The notes under the pieces are model-generated. The model worked only from the letters and a program-made list of their open reading frames with translations, was not told where the DNA came from and did no database searches. The translations under genes and the position numbers were made by a program. Shown here one piece after another: positions 16,939 through 26,122 of a stretch of 47,024 nucleotides of DNA. How positions within the stretch are numbered: position 1 is the first letter of the stretch; every line of letters starts with the position of its first letter. The stretch comes from Verrucomicrobiota bacterium (GTDB lineage Bacteria > Verrucomicrobiota > Verrucomicrobiia > Opitutales > Opitutaceae), in contig JAPLTR010000688.1 of assembly GCA_026398065.1 (NCBI GenBank), positions 1 to 47,024 on the forward strand, read 5' to 3'.

Positions 16939-19900
16939 CCCCGTCCGCCGATACCTCCTCACCCGGACCGGCCTCGCGTCCCGGTTTCGCCGGCCGGCTC
17001 GCGGGCACGTTTGCCCAGTCGAAGCTCACCCCCATCGCCGTCCTTGCCTCGGTACTGCTCGGGCTCTTCGCCGTGCTGATGCTGCCGCGGGAGGAGGAGC
17101 CGCAGATCAAAGTGCCGATGGTGGACGTGCTCGTCGGCATGCCCGGCGCGACCGCCCGCGAGGTGGAAAACCGCGTCACGCGCCCCATGGAGAAACTGCT
17201 CTGGGAAATCCCGGGCGTCGAATACCTCTATTCCACGTCGAGTCCCGCCGCCGCGCTCGTGATCGTGCGCTTCAAGGTCGGCACCGACATCGAGGGCGCG
17301 CTCGTCCGCCTCAACCAGAAGCTCCAGGCCAATTTCGACCGCATCCCTGCGGGTGTCACCCCTCCGCTCGTCAAGCCCCGCACCATCGACGACGTGCCCG
17401 TCCTCGCGCTGACCCTGCACAGCGCGAAACACGACCACCTGACCTTGCGCCGGCTCGCGGCGCAGGTCGATGATGCGATCAAATCCATTCCGCAGGTCGC
17501 CGAGACCACGCTCATCGGCGGCACGCGCCGCGCCGTGCGTGTCGCCCTCGACCCCGCCGCTCTCGCCGCCCGCCATCTCGGCGTCAGCGACCTCATCCCC
17601 ATGCTCCAGCAGGCCAACCGGCCGACGCACGCCGGCTCGCGGCCGTTTGCCAACACGGAGCTCCTCCTCGAGACCGGGCGTTTCCTGGGCGACGCCGCGG
17701 ACATCGGCGCAGTCGTCGTCGGAGTGTGGGCGGATCGTCCTGTGTACCTGAGGGACGTGGCCGTCATCTCCGACACCGCCGAGGAGCCGGCCAACTACGT
17801 GCTCCACGGCGACACCCGCTCCACCGAACTCGAGGCCGCGGTCACCCTGAGCGTTGCCAAGCGCCCCGGCGCCAACGCCATCGACGTGGTGAACACCGTC
17901 CTCGCCAAGGTCGCGGCCCTGCGCGGCTCGCTGCTCCCGGCCGACGTCACCGTCACGGTCACGCGCGACTACGGGCACACCGCCGCCGAGAAGAGCAACG
18001 AGCTGCTGCTGCACATGGGCATCGCGGTGTTCGGCGTCGCGATCTTGATCCTCCTGTTCCTCGGCTGGCGGGAATCGCTGGTCGTCCTGCTCGCGATCCC
18101 CACCACGCTCGCGCTCACCCTGCTCGTGTTCTACCTTTACGGATACACGCTCAACCGCATCACGCTGTTCGCGCTGATCTTCTCGATCGGCATCCTCGTG
18201 GACGACGCGATCGTCGTCGTCGAAAACATCGTCCGCCACACCCGACTGCCGGGATCGTCGGCGAAGCCGCTCTCCCGGATCGCGCTCGAGGCGGTCGACG
18301 AGGTCGGCAATCCCACCATCCTCGCCACGTGGGCCGTGATCGCCGCGATCCTGCCCATGGCATTCGTCGGCGGCCTGATGGGGCCCTACATGCGGCCGAT
18401 CCCGATCGGCTCGACCGCCGCGATGCTGTTCTCCATCGCCATCGCGTTCACGATCACCCCGTGGGCCGCCATCCGGGTCCTTCGCCGCCACGCCCCCGCG
18501 CCCGGCAGCGACGCCACCGATCCCGACCATGCGCCGAAGGACTGGTTCACGCGCCTCTACCACCGCGTGATGGAACCGCTGCTCGACCGGCCGCGCTGGC
18601 GCTGGACGTTCCTCGCGACGATCGCGCTCCTGCTGCTCGGCGCGGCGGCCTTTGTGCTCACCGGCGCGGTCACGATCAAGATGCTGCCGTTCGACAACAA
18701 GTCGGAGTTCCAGATCGTCCTCAACACGCCGGAGGGCACCACGCTCGAACAGACGACCCGCATCGCCCGCGAAATGGCCGAGGCCGTCCGCACCGCGCCC
18801 GAGGTCCGCGACTTTCAGATCTACGCGGGGACGGCCGCCCCGTTCAATTTCAACGGCCTCGTCCGCCACTCCTATCTCCGCCGTGGGCCCAACGTCGCTG
18901 ACATCCAGGTCAACCTCGTGGAGAAGGGTGCCCGTTCCGACCAGAGCCACGCCATCGCCAAACGCCTGCGCCCGCTCGTGACCGCCGTGGCGAAAAAATA
19001 CGGCGCCGCCGTGGCCGTCGCCGAGGTCCCGCCCGGTCCGCCCGTCCTCCAATCCATCGTCGCCGAAATCTACGGGCCCGACGAGGCGCAGCGCCTCGCG
19101 CTCGCCCGCGAAGTCCGCGGGATCATGGAACGCACGCCGGGCGTCGTGGACATCGATTGGTACGTCGAGGACGAGCAGCCGAAGGTCCGCTTCGTCGTCG
19201 ACCGCGCCAAGGCGGTACTGCACGGCGTGAGCGAGGCCGCCATCGCCCGCACCCTCGCGCTCGCGGCGCAGGGCTCGGCGGTCGATCTGCTTCACGTGGT
19301 CAACGAGCGCGAGGATGTGCCGATCGTGTTCGAGCTCGCCGCGGCGCAACGCTCCCAACCCGAGGCGCTGCTGGCCCTCCGGGTCCGGGCCGACCTTCCG
19401 CCCGCCACGTACGATTTCTCCGCCCCGCTCGTGCCGTTGTCCGAGTTGGTTCGCATCGAGCGTACGCTGGGCGAGCGGAACCTTTACCGCAAAAATCTGA
19501 AGCCCGTCACCTACGTCACCGCCGACGTCGCGGGCGCGGTGGAGAGCCCGGCCTACGCGATGTTCGGCATCGACCGCGCCATCCGCGCACTCGACGCCCG
19601 TCGCTTCGGCGCGACGGACGCGTCGCTGCCCATCTACCACCTCAACGTTCCCCTCGACGACCAGTCGCCCGCCCTGAAATGGGACGGCGAGTGGCACATC
19701 ACGCTCGAGGTGTTTCGCGACCTCGGCCTCGCGTTCGCCGCCGTCCTCGTGCTGATCGCGATGCTGATGGTCGGCTGGTTCAAGAGCTACACGACGCCCC
19801 TCGTCGTCATGGCCGCGATCCCGTTTTCGCTCATCGGGATCCTGCCCGCCCATTGGGCCCTCGGGGCGTTTTTCACCGCGACCTCGATGATCGGCTTCAT

Positions 19901-20204
19901 GGCCGGCGCCGGCATCGTCGTGCGCAATTCGATCATCCTCGTCGATTTCATCGAACTGCGCCGCGCCCATGGCCTGCCGTTGCGCGACGCGGTGATCGAG
20001 GCCGGCGCGGTGCGTTTCCGCCCCATGCTGCTCACCGCGCTTGCGGTGGTGGTCGGGGCGAGCGTCATCCTCGCCGACCCGATTTTCCAGGGCCTCGCGA
20101 TCAGCCTCATGTTTGGCGAGGTCGCCTCCCTCCTCATCAGCCGCATGGCGGTGCCGGTCCTCTACTACATGACCAACCGCCGCGGTGAACTCACACCGTC
20201 ATGA
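16935..20204 (+). CDS. RND-family efflux transporter (AcrB/MexF-like)
   Basis: A 1089-aa inner-membrane pump from a GTG overlapping the adaptor stop. It has twelve hydrophobic segments in two halves with large periplasmic loops after TM1 and TM7. TM4 carries the proton-relay pair D423-D424 in [13 protein letters not shown]. The first periplasmic loop contains the porter signatures [14 protein letters not shown] and QLNQKLQ-like [15 protein letters not shown]-terminal ~20 residues are Pro/Ser-rich and cytosolic. It exports hydrophobic or toxic compounds by proton exchange; placement between DUF2892 and rhodanese genes suggests a sulfur-related cargo, an inference without direct support. Confidence 0.93.
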   Translation: MTPSADTSSPGPASRPGFAGRLAGTFAQSKLTPIAVLASVLLGLFAVLMLPREEEPQIKVPMVDVLVGMPGATAREVENRVTRPMEKLLWEIPGVEYLYSTSSPAAALVIVRFKVGTDIEGALVRLNQKLQANFDRIPAGVTPPLVKPRTIDDVPVLALTLHSAKHDHLTLRRLAAQVDDAIKSIPQVAETTLIGGTRRAVRVALDPAALAARHLGVSDLIPMLQQANRPTHAGSRPFANTELLLETGRFLGDAADIGAVVVGVWADRPVYLRDVAVISDTAEEPANYVLHGDTRSTELEAAVTLSVAKRPGANAIDVVNTVLAKVAALRGSLLPADVTVTVTRDYGHTAAEKSNELLLHMGIAVFGVAILILLFLGWRESLVVLLAIPTTLALTLLVFYLYGYTLNRITLFALIFSIGILVDDAIVVVENIVRHTRLPGSSAKPLSRIALEAVDEVGNPTILATWAVIAAILPMAFVGGLMGPYMRPIPIGSTAAMLFSIAIAFTITPWAAIRVLRRHAPAPGSDATDPDHAPKDWFTRLYHRVMEPLLDRPRWRWTFLATIALLLLGAAAFVLTGAVTIKMLPFDNKSEFQIVLNTPEGTTLEQTTRIAREMAEAVRTAPEVRDFQIYAGTAAPFNFNGLVRHSYLRRGPNVADIQVNLVEKGARSDQSHAIAKRLRPLVTAVAKKYGAAVAVAEVPPGPPVLQSIVAEIYGPDEAQRLALAREVRGIMERTPGVVDIDWYVEDEQPKVRFVVDRAKAVLHGVSEAAIARTLALAAQGSAVDLLHVVNEREDVPIVFELAAAQRSQPEALLALRVRADLPPATYDFSAPLVPLSELVRIERTLGERNLYRKNLKPVTYVTADVAGAVESPAYAMFGIDRAIRALDARRFGATDASLPIYHLNVPLDDQSPALKWDGEWHITLEVFRDLGLAFAAVLVLIAMLMVGWFKSYTTPLVVMAAIPFSLIGILPAHWALGAFFTATSMIGFMAGAGIVVRNSIILVDFIELRRAHGLPLRDAVIEAGAVRFRPMLLTALAVVVGASVILADPIFQGLAISLMFGEVASLLISRMAVPVLYYMTNRRGELTPS

Positions 20205-20578
20205 ACCTCCTGAAGTTCTTCAAAGCCATGCTCACCTCCGTACCCCGTCTTGCCCCCCACGATTGCGCCGCCCGGGTCCGTTCCGGCGACGCCCTCCTCG
20301 TCGATGTCCGCGAGCCCGCCGAATGGGCCGAGGGCGTCGCCCAGCAGGCCACGCTCCTCTCGCTCGCCGACCTCAATGGCACCCGGACCGACTGGAAGCC
20401 GTTCCTCGCCGCCAACGCCGGGCGCGAGATTCTGCTCTATTGCGCGGTCGGGGGCCGGGCCGGCCTCGCCGCCCGCGTGCTCGCCGCCGAGGGCTTTCGC
20501 GTCGCCAACACCGGGGGCCTCAGCGACTGGGCCGCGTCAGGCTGGCCCATCGTCAAACCCGCCGCCACCGGGAACTAA
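20201..20578 (+). CDS. single-domain rhodanese (sulfurtransferase)
   Basis: A 125-aa protein starting four nt before the pump stop (ATGA). The domain spans ~15-118 with [13 protein letters not shown] and the active-site loop beginning at C81 ([10 protein letters not shown]), the persulfide-carrying Cys, followed by [11 protein letters not shown]. The N-terminus is slightly hydrophobic ([11 protein letters not shown]) but too weak for a clear signal peptide. Rhodaneses move sulfane sulfur from thiosulfate or persulfides. Neighbours DUF2892 and YeeE/YedE support sulfur handling. Confidence 0.92.
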   Translation: MNLLKFFKAMLTSVPRLAPHDCAARVRSGDALLVDVREPAEWAEGVAQQATLLSLADLNGTRTDWKPFLAANAGREILLYCAVGGRAGLAARVLAAEGFRVANTGGLSDWAASGWPIVKPAATGN

Positions 20579-20592
20579 ATACCCGCCCCGCC

Positions 20593-21150
20593 ATGTCGCC
20601 TTCCTCGGCCCCCTCCCTTTCGTTTCTGCGTCGCCCGCGCTGGAATCCCTATGTCGTCGGTGCCGCCATCGGCGTGCTTAGCTGGATCGTCTTCGCCGTT
20701 GTCGACAAACCGCTCGGCGTCACGACCTCGCTCACCGGACTCGCTGGTGCCTGCGCCGCCCCGTTCGTCGGGGCCGACACCGTGGCGGCCAACGCCTATT
20801 TCAAACAGCACGTCTTCAAGTGGGACTACGGCATGCTCTTCCTCGGCGGCATCGCGCTCGGTGGTTTCCTTTCCGCCTTGGCCTCCGGCAGCTTTCGCGC
20901 CGAAACCGTGCCCTCGGTCTGGCGCGAACGGTTCGGGCCCTCCGCCCCGAAACGGTTTTTCGCCGCCTTCCTCGGCGGATTGCTCGCCATGTTCGGCGCG
21001 CGCCTGGCCGACGGCTGCACCAGCGGCAACGGCATCAGCGGCAGTCTCCAGCTCGCGGTGGGCGGCTGGACATTTTTCCTGACGCTCTTCGCCTTCGGCA
21101 TCCTCACCAGCCTCGTGCTCTTCGGCCGTGGTCGCACCGTAAAAAACTAA
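20593..21150 (+). CDS. YeeE/YedE family transporter, first half (PmpA/TsuA-like)
   Basis: A 185-aa membrane protein from ATG 20593, 14 nt after the rhodanese stop. It has about five hydrophobic helices and the conserved LADGCTSGNGISG motif with C142. YeeE/TsuA-type proteins take up thiosulfate, passing it along conserved cysteines; in many bacteria the channel is split into two proteins encoded side by side. This is the half with the GCTSGNG motif; the partner follows after 13 nt. The N-terminal region (PRWNPYVVGAAIGVLSW) is typical of the longer half. Confidence 0.9.
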   Translation: MSPSSAPSLSFLRRPRWNPYVVGAAIGVLSWIVFAVVDKPLGVTTSLTGLAGACAAPFVGADTVAANAYFKQHVFKWDYGMLFLGGIALGGFLSALASGSFRAETVPSVWRERFGPSAPKRFFAAFLGGLLAMFGARLADGCTSGNGISGSLQLAVGGWTFFLTLFAFGILTSLVLFGRGRTVKN

Positions 21151-21163
21151 CCTCCGCCCGACC

Positions 21164-21751
21164 ATGCATTTTCTCGCTGTCACGCCTCCCGTTACCGGTT
21201 CCGCCGCCCTGGTCGCCGCCATTTTGCTCGGCGCCCTCTTCGGCGTGCTGCTTCACCGGGGCGGGGTCGCCAACTACAACGTCATCGTGAACCAGTTTCG
21301 GTTCCGCGACTTCACCGTCCTGAAGATCATGCTGACCGCGATCATCGTCGGTGGGGTGGGCGTGCTCGCGCTCAACTCCGCGGGCCTCGCCAACTACCAC
21401 ATCAAGGCCGCCAACCTGCTCGGCATCGTCCTCGGCGCGGCCATTTTCGGCGTTGGCATGGTGATCTATGGCTATTGCCCGGGCACCGCCATCGCCGCTG
21501 CCGCTGCCGGGAGTGTCCACGCCATCGTCGGTCTCCTCGGCCTGCTGGTCGGAGGGACGCTTTAGGCGTTCAGCTTTCCGTGGATCGCCCAGCACGTCCT
21601 GCCCGTGGCGGCCCTCGGACAAGTCCGCCTGCCCGACGTCACCGGCGTCCCGGCCGTCGCGTGGTTCGCCGCGCTGATCGCGATCGCGGTCACCGTTTTT
21701 TACTTCATCGAGCGCGCCGAACGCCGCGCCACTGCTCTTTCCGCGTCATAA
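21164..21751 (+). pseudogene. YeeE/YedE family transporter, second half, interrupted by an in-frame TAG
   Basis: ATG 21164 opens a frame of 133 codons with the motif IYGYCPGTAIAAA (C105) and stops at TAG 21563-21565. Directly after it the same frame continues for 61 further codons to TAA 21749-21751, reading AFSFPWIAQHVLPVAALGQ, then a hydrophobic helix (PAVAWFAALIAIAVTVFYF) and a basic end. The combined 194 residues match the expected full half-transporter, and the position often holds Tyr, so TAC/TAT to TAG is one substitution. The product may be cut short by one helix, or the stop may be read through or a sequencing error. Next gene begins 19 nt after TAA. Confidence 0.75.
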
Positions 21752-21770
21752 CCCCCACCGCCCACCCGCC

Positions 21771-21968
21771 ATGAAAACCAACGTCGGCACCCTCGACCGC
21801 ATCGTCCGCACCCTCCTCGGCCTCGCCATCCTCGGCGCCGGCTACTATTTCAAGAACTGGCTCGGTCTCCTCGGGATCATCCCGATCCTCACTGCCATCG
21901 TCGGCGTCTGCCCGGCCTACGTGCCCTTTGGCCTCAGCACCTGCCCGCGACCCGTGGATAAAAAATAG
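21771..21968 (+). CDS. DUF2892 (YgaP-type transmembrane) protein
   Basis: A 65-aa membrane protein from ATG 21771 beginning MKTNVGTLDRIVRTLLGLA, the classic DUF2892 start, with two helices and the conserved VGVCPAYVPFGLSTC end (C47, C58). It is the last gene of the ArsR-controlled unit. It differs from the first DUF2892 copy in carrying two cysteines in a CPAYxPxGxxTC pattern as in YgaP. Function beyond association with sulfur enzymes is unknown. Confidence 0.9.
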   Translation: MKTNVGTLDRIVRTLLGLAILGAGYYFKNWLGLLGIIPILTAIVGVCPAYVPFGLSTCPRPVDKK

Positions 21969-22078
21969 GATCTCGCTCAGATCGCTCGTGCGACCGCCGG
22001 GCCAACGTCCACTGGCGAGTCCTCCGACGAGACGCGGTCCGGACTTGAAGCGCCCACGCGCCCTCGGCAGACAGGGGC

Positions 22079-23485
22079 ATGCGTTTTCGCGGACTGCACC
22101 ACCTCGGCGTCGGGGGGCTTTTGATCTGGAATGCGCTGGTGACGTGCGCCGCCGATGCCCCGGTTTCGCCGACCGCAGCGGTACACGTCGTCTTGCCTCC
22201 GGACGAATTGGCCAGGCTGCAGCGCGAGGCGACCGCTGGCTCGGTGGATGCGCAACTCGAACTCGCTCTCGCGTACGATGCGGGGACGGCCGGAAAAAGG
22301 GATCAGGTCGAGGCCGCCCAATGGTATGAACGTGCGGCCGCCCAAAATGTGGGCGTCGCCCATCTGCGTCTGGGAATGTTGCAAGAGGCCGGGACGGGCT
22401 TGCAGCAGGACTATGTGGCCGCGCGCGTCCACTACGAAAAGGCGGTCGCCGCCGGCGTGCCCGAGGCGAATCTCCGGCTCGGGATTCTCTATTTGGAGGG
22501 CTGGGGCGCGGCCCGCGATCCGGCGCTCGCGGTCGCGACCATCGAAAAAGCCGCCGAGGCCGGTTATCGGCCCGCCCAGAGCGTCCTGTCCGACATGTAT
22601 GCGGGCGGGGTGGGCGTGAAGCGCGATCCCGTCAAGGCCGTGGCCTGGGCGGAGCGGATGGCCAGGCAGAAGGACCCCGAGGGAGAGATCCGCCTCGGAG
22701 TGTTGGCGCTCGGGGTGCAAGGCCTGAAGGAAGACCGGCAACTGGCCCGGGAATGGTTTCAGCTCTCGGCCCAGCAGGAATACTCCGATGGCATGCTGGC
22801 GATGGCCGCCACCTTTCTGCGTCCGGACCGGACCCCCGAGGACGCGAAGCTCGGGGTCCGCTGGCTCGAACTGGCCGTCGACAACGGCAACTCGGCGGCC
22901 GCGTTCTATCTTGGAGCCCAACTGGCCTTCGCCGCCGGCAACCCGCCCGATCAAGCGACAGAAGTCCGCATCCGGGAACTGCTGGAGCAATCCGCCAGGG
23001 CGGGAGAGTCCTCCGCCGACGAGGTGCTTGAACTGGCAAAGGACGGATCGACGTGGCAGGAGGCGTTCCGTCACGTGCTCACCGTGCCCTATGAACGGCG
23101 ATACGTGCAGCGCGCCCAGACCAGCGGAGTGCCGCTCGCGACGGGGCGTGCCGGGGACTCCATGCCGGTGGTCGTGAAGATCGTGCGTCCCATCTATCCG
23201 CGGGCGCTTCGTCTCACCCACACCACGGGCGAGGTGCTTGTCGATTTTGTGGTCGATGTCACGGGAAGGGTGCGCAACCCCTTTGTCGTGCGCAGCGCGC
23301 ATGAGGCTTTTTCCGACCATGCTCTCGTCGCGGTGCGGCAGTGGGTTTTCGTGCCCGGGATCAAGGATGGACACCTGGCCGCCTATCACATGCAGGTTCC
23401 GGTCGTGTTCGAATTCTCGGAGGTAAACGACGCCCGGGCCAAGCGTTCGAAGCGGACGCCGGCGGTCGGAGCAGGGGAGAGATGA
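22079..23485 (+). CDS. Sel1-repeat protein with C-terminal TonB-like domain
   Basis: A 468-aa exported protein: signal peptide ~1-25 (LGVGGLLIWNALVTCAADA), then ~7 Sel1-like repeats (~45-320) of the form A..WYERAAAQ..GVAHLRLG...EAGTG, and a C-terminal TonB domain (~365-455) with IVRPIYPRALRLTHTTGEVL, VVDVTGRVRNPFVVRSAH and AVRQWVFVPGIKDG. Sel1 arrays bind proteins; a TonB C-domain normally contacts outer-membrane receptors, but here there is no N-terminal anchor helix beyond the cleavable signal, so energy transduction is doubtful. Similar fusions are common in Opitutaceae, as I recall. No clear operon partner; 110 nt after the sulfur operon. Confidence 0.8.
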   Translation: MRFRGLHHLGVGGLLIWNALVTCAADAPVSPTAAVHVVLPPDELARLQREATAGSVDAQLELALAYDAGTAGKRDQVEAAQWYERAAAQNVGVAHLRLGMLQEAGTGLQQDYVAARVHYEKAVAAGVPEANLRLGILYLEGWGAARDPALAVATIEKAAEAGYRPAQSVLSDMYAGGVGVKRDPVKAVAWAERMARQKDPEGEIRLGVLALGVQGLKEDRQLAREWFQLSAQQEYSDGMLAMAATFLRPDRTPEDAKLGVRWLELAVDNGNSAAAFYLGAQLAFAAGNPPDQATEVRIRELLEQSARAGESSADEVLELAKDGSTWQEAFRHVLTVPYERRYVQRAQTSGVPLATGRAGDSMPVVVKIVRPIYPRALRLTHTTGEVLVDFVVDVTGRVRNPFVVRSAHEAFSDHALVAVRQWVFVPGIKDGHLAAYHMQVPVVFEFSEVNDARAKRSKRTPAVGAGER

Positions 23486-23514
23486 CGGGCGGATGGGGTG
23501 TTCACCGCCCGTCA
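23483..23514 (+). other. 10-bp perfect hairpin overlapping a stop codon
   Basis: TGACGGGCGG (23483-23492) pairs with CCGCCCGTCA (23505-23514) around a 12-base loop; the left arm begins with the TGA stop of the Sel1/TonB gene. No T-run follows, so it is not a classical terminator; it may protect the 3' end or act with Rho. Confidence 0.4.
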
Positions 23515-23603
23515 AGTAGTTCGACGCTCAGGGTGAATCAGCCCACGTTGATTCCACGACCGCGATTTGGCCCGCGGTATCTTGCGGTCAACCTCTTCGC
23601 CTC

Positions 23604-24983
23604 ATGGACGTGCTCTTCCTCTCGCGGCTGCAGTTCGCCTTCACCATTGCGTTCCACTACATCTACCCGCCGCTGAGCATCGGGCTGGGCCTCCTGCTGG
23701 TCATCAACGAGGGGCTCTGGCTCAAGACGAAGAACCCCCTCCACCACCAGATGGCGCGCTTCTGGACGCGGGTCTTTGCGCTCACCTTCGCCATCGGGGT
23801 CGCCACCGGGATCGTGATGGAGTTCGAGTTTGGCACCAACTGGGCGACCTACTCGCGCTACGTCGGCGACGTCTTCGGCAGCGCGCTCGCCGCCGAGGGC
23901 ATCTTTGCATTCTTCCTCGAATCAGGATTTCTCGCGGTGCTGCTCTTCGGCTGGGACAAGGTCGGCCCGAAGGTGCATTTCTTCGCGACCTGCATGGTGG
24001 CGCTCGGCGCGCACTTCAGCGCCATCTGGATCATCGTCGCGAATTCGTGGATGCAGACGCCCGCGGGCTTCCACATTGTCGGCGAGGGCCTCAAGGCGCG
24101 AGCCGAGATCACGGATTTTTGGGCGATGGTCTTCAACCCGTCGTCGATGGATCGCCTCAGCCACACGGTGGTCGGTGCCTGGCAGGCCGGCGCGTGGCTC
24201 ATGGTGAGCATCGGCGCGTGGTACCTGTTGAAGAAGCAGCACCGCGCCTTCGCCCTCACCTCGATGAAGCTCGGCCTCGCGCTCTCGCTCGTCGCCTCCA
24301 CGCTCACGCTGGTCACGGGCGACCGCAGCGCGTCGGGCGTCGCGCGCAACCAGCCCTCGAAGTTCGCCGCGCTGGAGGGCCATTGGGAAACCGGCCCGCG
24401 GGCCCCGTTGCACGTGGTCGGCTGGGTCGACGAGAAAACCGAGACGACGCACGGCATCGCGATCCCGGGTCTTTTGAGCTGGCTCGCTCACGGCGACACC
24501 GCGGCGCCGGTCACCGGCCTTCGCGACATCCCGAAGGACGAGCGCCCGCCCGTGAATTTCACCTTTCAGCTCTTCCACCTTATGGTCGGGATCGGCTTCG
24601 CCCTGATCGGCCTCGCCCTCTGGGCCGCGTGGGCGCTCTGGCGCGGCAAACTGGAAAACTCCCGCGCGCTCCTATGGCTGCTCGTCATCTCGGTCCTCGG
24701 CCCGCAAATCGCCAACCAGGCCGGCTGGTGGGCCGCCGAGGTCGGCCGCCAGCCGTGGATCGTGTACAAGCTCCTCCGCACCTCGCAGGGTCTCTCCGCC
24801 GTCGTCTCGGCCAACCAGGTCCTCTCCTCGCTGATCATGTTCACCTTCGTTTACCTGCTGCTGTTCGCCGCCTTCGTTTTCCTGTTGAACGAAAAGATCC
24901 AGCACGGCCCCGACGCCGCCGATCTTCAGCCCACGGGCAAGCTCGCCCTCGGCTTCAAGCCCGCGAAAGGAGACGCGTTGTGA
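23604..24983 (+). CDS. cydA: cytochrome bd-type quinol oxidase subunit I
   Basis: A 459-aa subunit with about nine membrane helices. Heme ligands and proton-path residues are present: H18 (IAFHYIYPPLSIG), E98 and E106 (LAAEGIFAFFLESGF), H187 (RLSHTVVGAWQAG) and the GRQPW motif near the C-terminus. The length and the compact loop after ~250 point to a short Q-loop type. With CydB it oxidises quinol and reduces O2 to water at low oxygen without pumping protons. The ATG fits the family start (MDVLFLSRLQFAFT). It overlaps cydB by 4 nt. No cydX-like peptide or cydDC assembly genes were seen nearby. Confidence 0.97.
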   Translation: MDVLFLSRLQFAFTIAFHYIYPPLSIGLGLLLVINEGLWLKTKNPLHHQMARFWTRVFALTFAIGVATGIVMEFEFGTNWATYSRYVGDVFGSALAAEGIFAFFLESGFLAVLLFGWDKVGPKVHFFATCMVALGAHFSAIWIIVANSWMQTPAGFHIVGEGLKARAEITDFWAMVFNPSSMDRLSHTVVGAWQAGAWLMVSIGAWYLLKKQHRAFALTSMKLGLALSLVASTLTLVTGDRSASGVARNQPSKFAALEGHWETGPRAPLHVVGWVDEKTETTHGIAIPGLLSWLAHGDTAAPVTGLRDIPKDERPPVNFTFQLFHLMVGIGFALIGLALWAAWALWRGKLENSRALLWLLVISVLGPQIANQAGWWAAEVGRQPWIVYKLLRTSQGLSAVVSANQVLSSLIMFTFVYLLLFAAFVFLLNEKIQHGPDAADLQPTGKLALGFKPAKGDAL

Positions 24984-26014
24984 GCTTCGGCGGCCTCGAT
25001 CTCAACACCGTGTGGTTTGCCCTCGTGGGCGTGCTGTTCACGGGCTACGTGATCCTCGACGGCTTTGACCTCGGCGTCGGCGTGCTCCACCTCTGGGTCG
25101 CGAGGAAGGACGAGGAGCGCCGCGTCTTTCTCAACGCCATCGGCCCAGTCTGGGACGGCAACGAGGTCTGGCTCGTCACCGGGGGCGGCGCGCTCTTCGC
25201 GGCGTTTCCCGACGTCTATGCGACCGTGTTCTCCGGCTTCTACCTCGCGTTCATGGCCCTGCTTTGCGCGCTGATCTTCCGCGCCGTCGCCATCGAGTTT
25301 CGCAGCAAGCATCCCTCGCCCCGCTGGCGCGCGTTTTGGGACTGCGGTTTCGCCTTCGGCAGCCTCGGCTCCACCCTCCTCATCGGCATCGCGATGGGCA
25401 ACATCGCGTGGGGCGTTCCGCTCGACGAACGCGGCGAGTTTGCCGGCACGTTCTTCGGTCTCCTCCATCCTTATGCGCTGCTCATGGGCGTGACCACGGT
25501 CGCGCTCTTCGCGATGCACGGTGCGATCTACCTCGTGCTCAAAACCGAGGGCGAGCTCCAGGCCCGCCTCCGCGCCCGTGTCAACCCGCTCATCATCGCC
25601 TTCATCCTCTGCTACGTGCTGCTCACGCTCGCCACGCTGCTCTACGTGCCGCACGTCACCGAGGCGTTCCGGCGCGAGCCGTGGTTCTTCGCCCTCGTCA
25701 TCCCCGTCGTGCTGGCGATCGCCAACATCCCGCGCGAGGTCAACCGCGGGCGCGAGTTCTTCGCGTTTCTCTCCTCCTGCGCCGCGATGGCCGGCCTCAT
25801 GGCGATCTTCGGGGTCGGCAACTATCCCTACCTTGTCTACAGCCATCCGCTCGCCGGGCACAGCCTCACCGCGTTCAACGCCGCGTCTTCACAGAAGACC
25901 CTCGGCATCATGCTCACCATCGCGCTCATCGGCATCCCGGTCGTCCTCGCCTACAGCGTGAGCATCTACTGGATCTTCCGTGGCAAGGTGCGCATCGACA
26001 AAATGAGCTACTGA
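24980..26014 (+). CDS. cydB: cytochrome bd-type quinol oxidase subunit II
   Basis: A 344-aa subunit from GTG 24980, overlapping the cydA stop (GTGA) with AAAGGAG eight bases before it. Family motifs: LNTVWFALVGVLFTGYVILD, GFDLGVGVL, IGPVWDGNEVWLV and FGLLHPYALLMGVTT, with eight or more membrane helices. The frame continues upstream through cydA antisense-free sequence, but that part is a shadow frame of cydA. It forms the heterodimer with CydA. The C-terminus ends RGKVRIDKMSY. No terminator is evident in the 108-nt gap that follows. Confidence 0.96.
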   Translation: MSFGGLDLNTVWFALVGVLFTGYVILDGFDLGVGVLHLWVARKDEERRVFLNAIGPVWDGNEVWLVTGGGALFAAFPDVYATVFSGFYLAFMALLCALIFRAVAIEFRSKHPSPRWRAFWDCGFAFGSLGSTLLIGIAMGNIAWGVPLDERGEFAGTFFGLLHPYALLMGVTTVALFAMHGAIYLVLKTEGELQARLRARVNPLIIAFILCYVLLTLATLLYVPHVTEAFRREPWFFALVIPVVLAIANIPREVNRGREFFAFLSSCAAMAGLMAIFGVGNYPYLVYSHPLAGHSLTAFNAASSQKTLGIMLTIALIGIPVVLAYSVSIYWIFRGKVRIDKMSY

Positions 26015-26122
26015 CGGCGTCGGTGGGCGGGGTGTACCGATGCCGGGTCGGCATGGGCGCACCAACAACACGGCATTGGGAAGTCCGCCCTATCTGGGTT
26101 AGGTTGTGACCATTTCGTCCCA

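Noticed and set aside
16959-19970. 1003-codon open frame on the minus strand
   Set aside because: Antisense to the RND pump; composition is highly charged His/Arg/Glu and without domains.
23567-24979. Upstream extension of the cydB frame
   Set aside because: It is the shadow frame of cydA; GTG 24980 with AAAGGAG is the start.
26038-26059. Small hairpin-like ATGCC/GGCAT after cydB
   Set aside because: Short stem, no T-run, likely chance.
26015-26122. Search for a cydX-like peptide after cydB
   Set aside because: No short frame with a hydrophobic helix and start codon was found in the gap.
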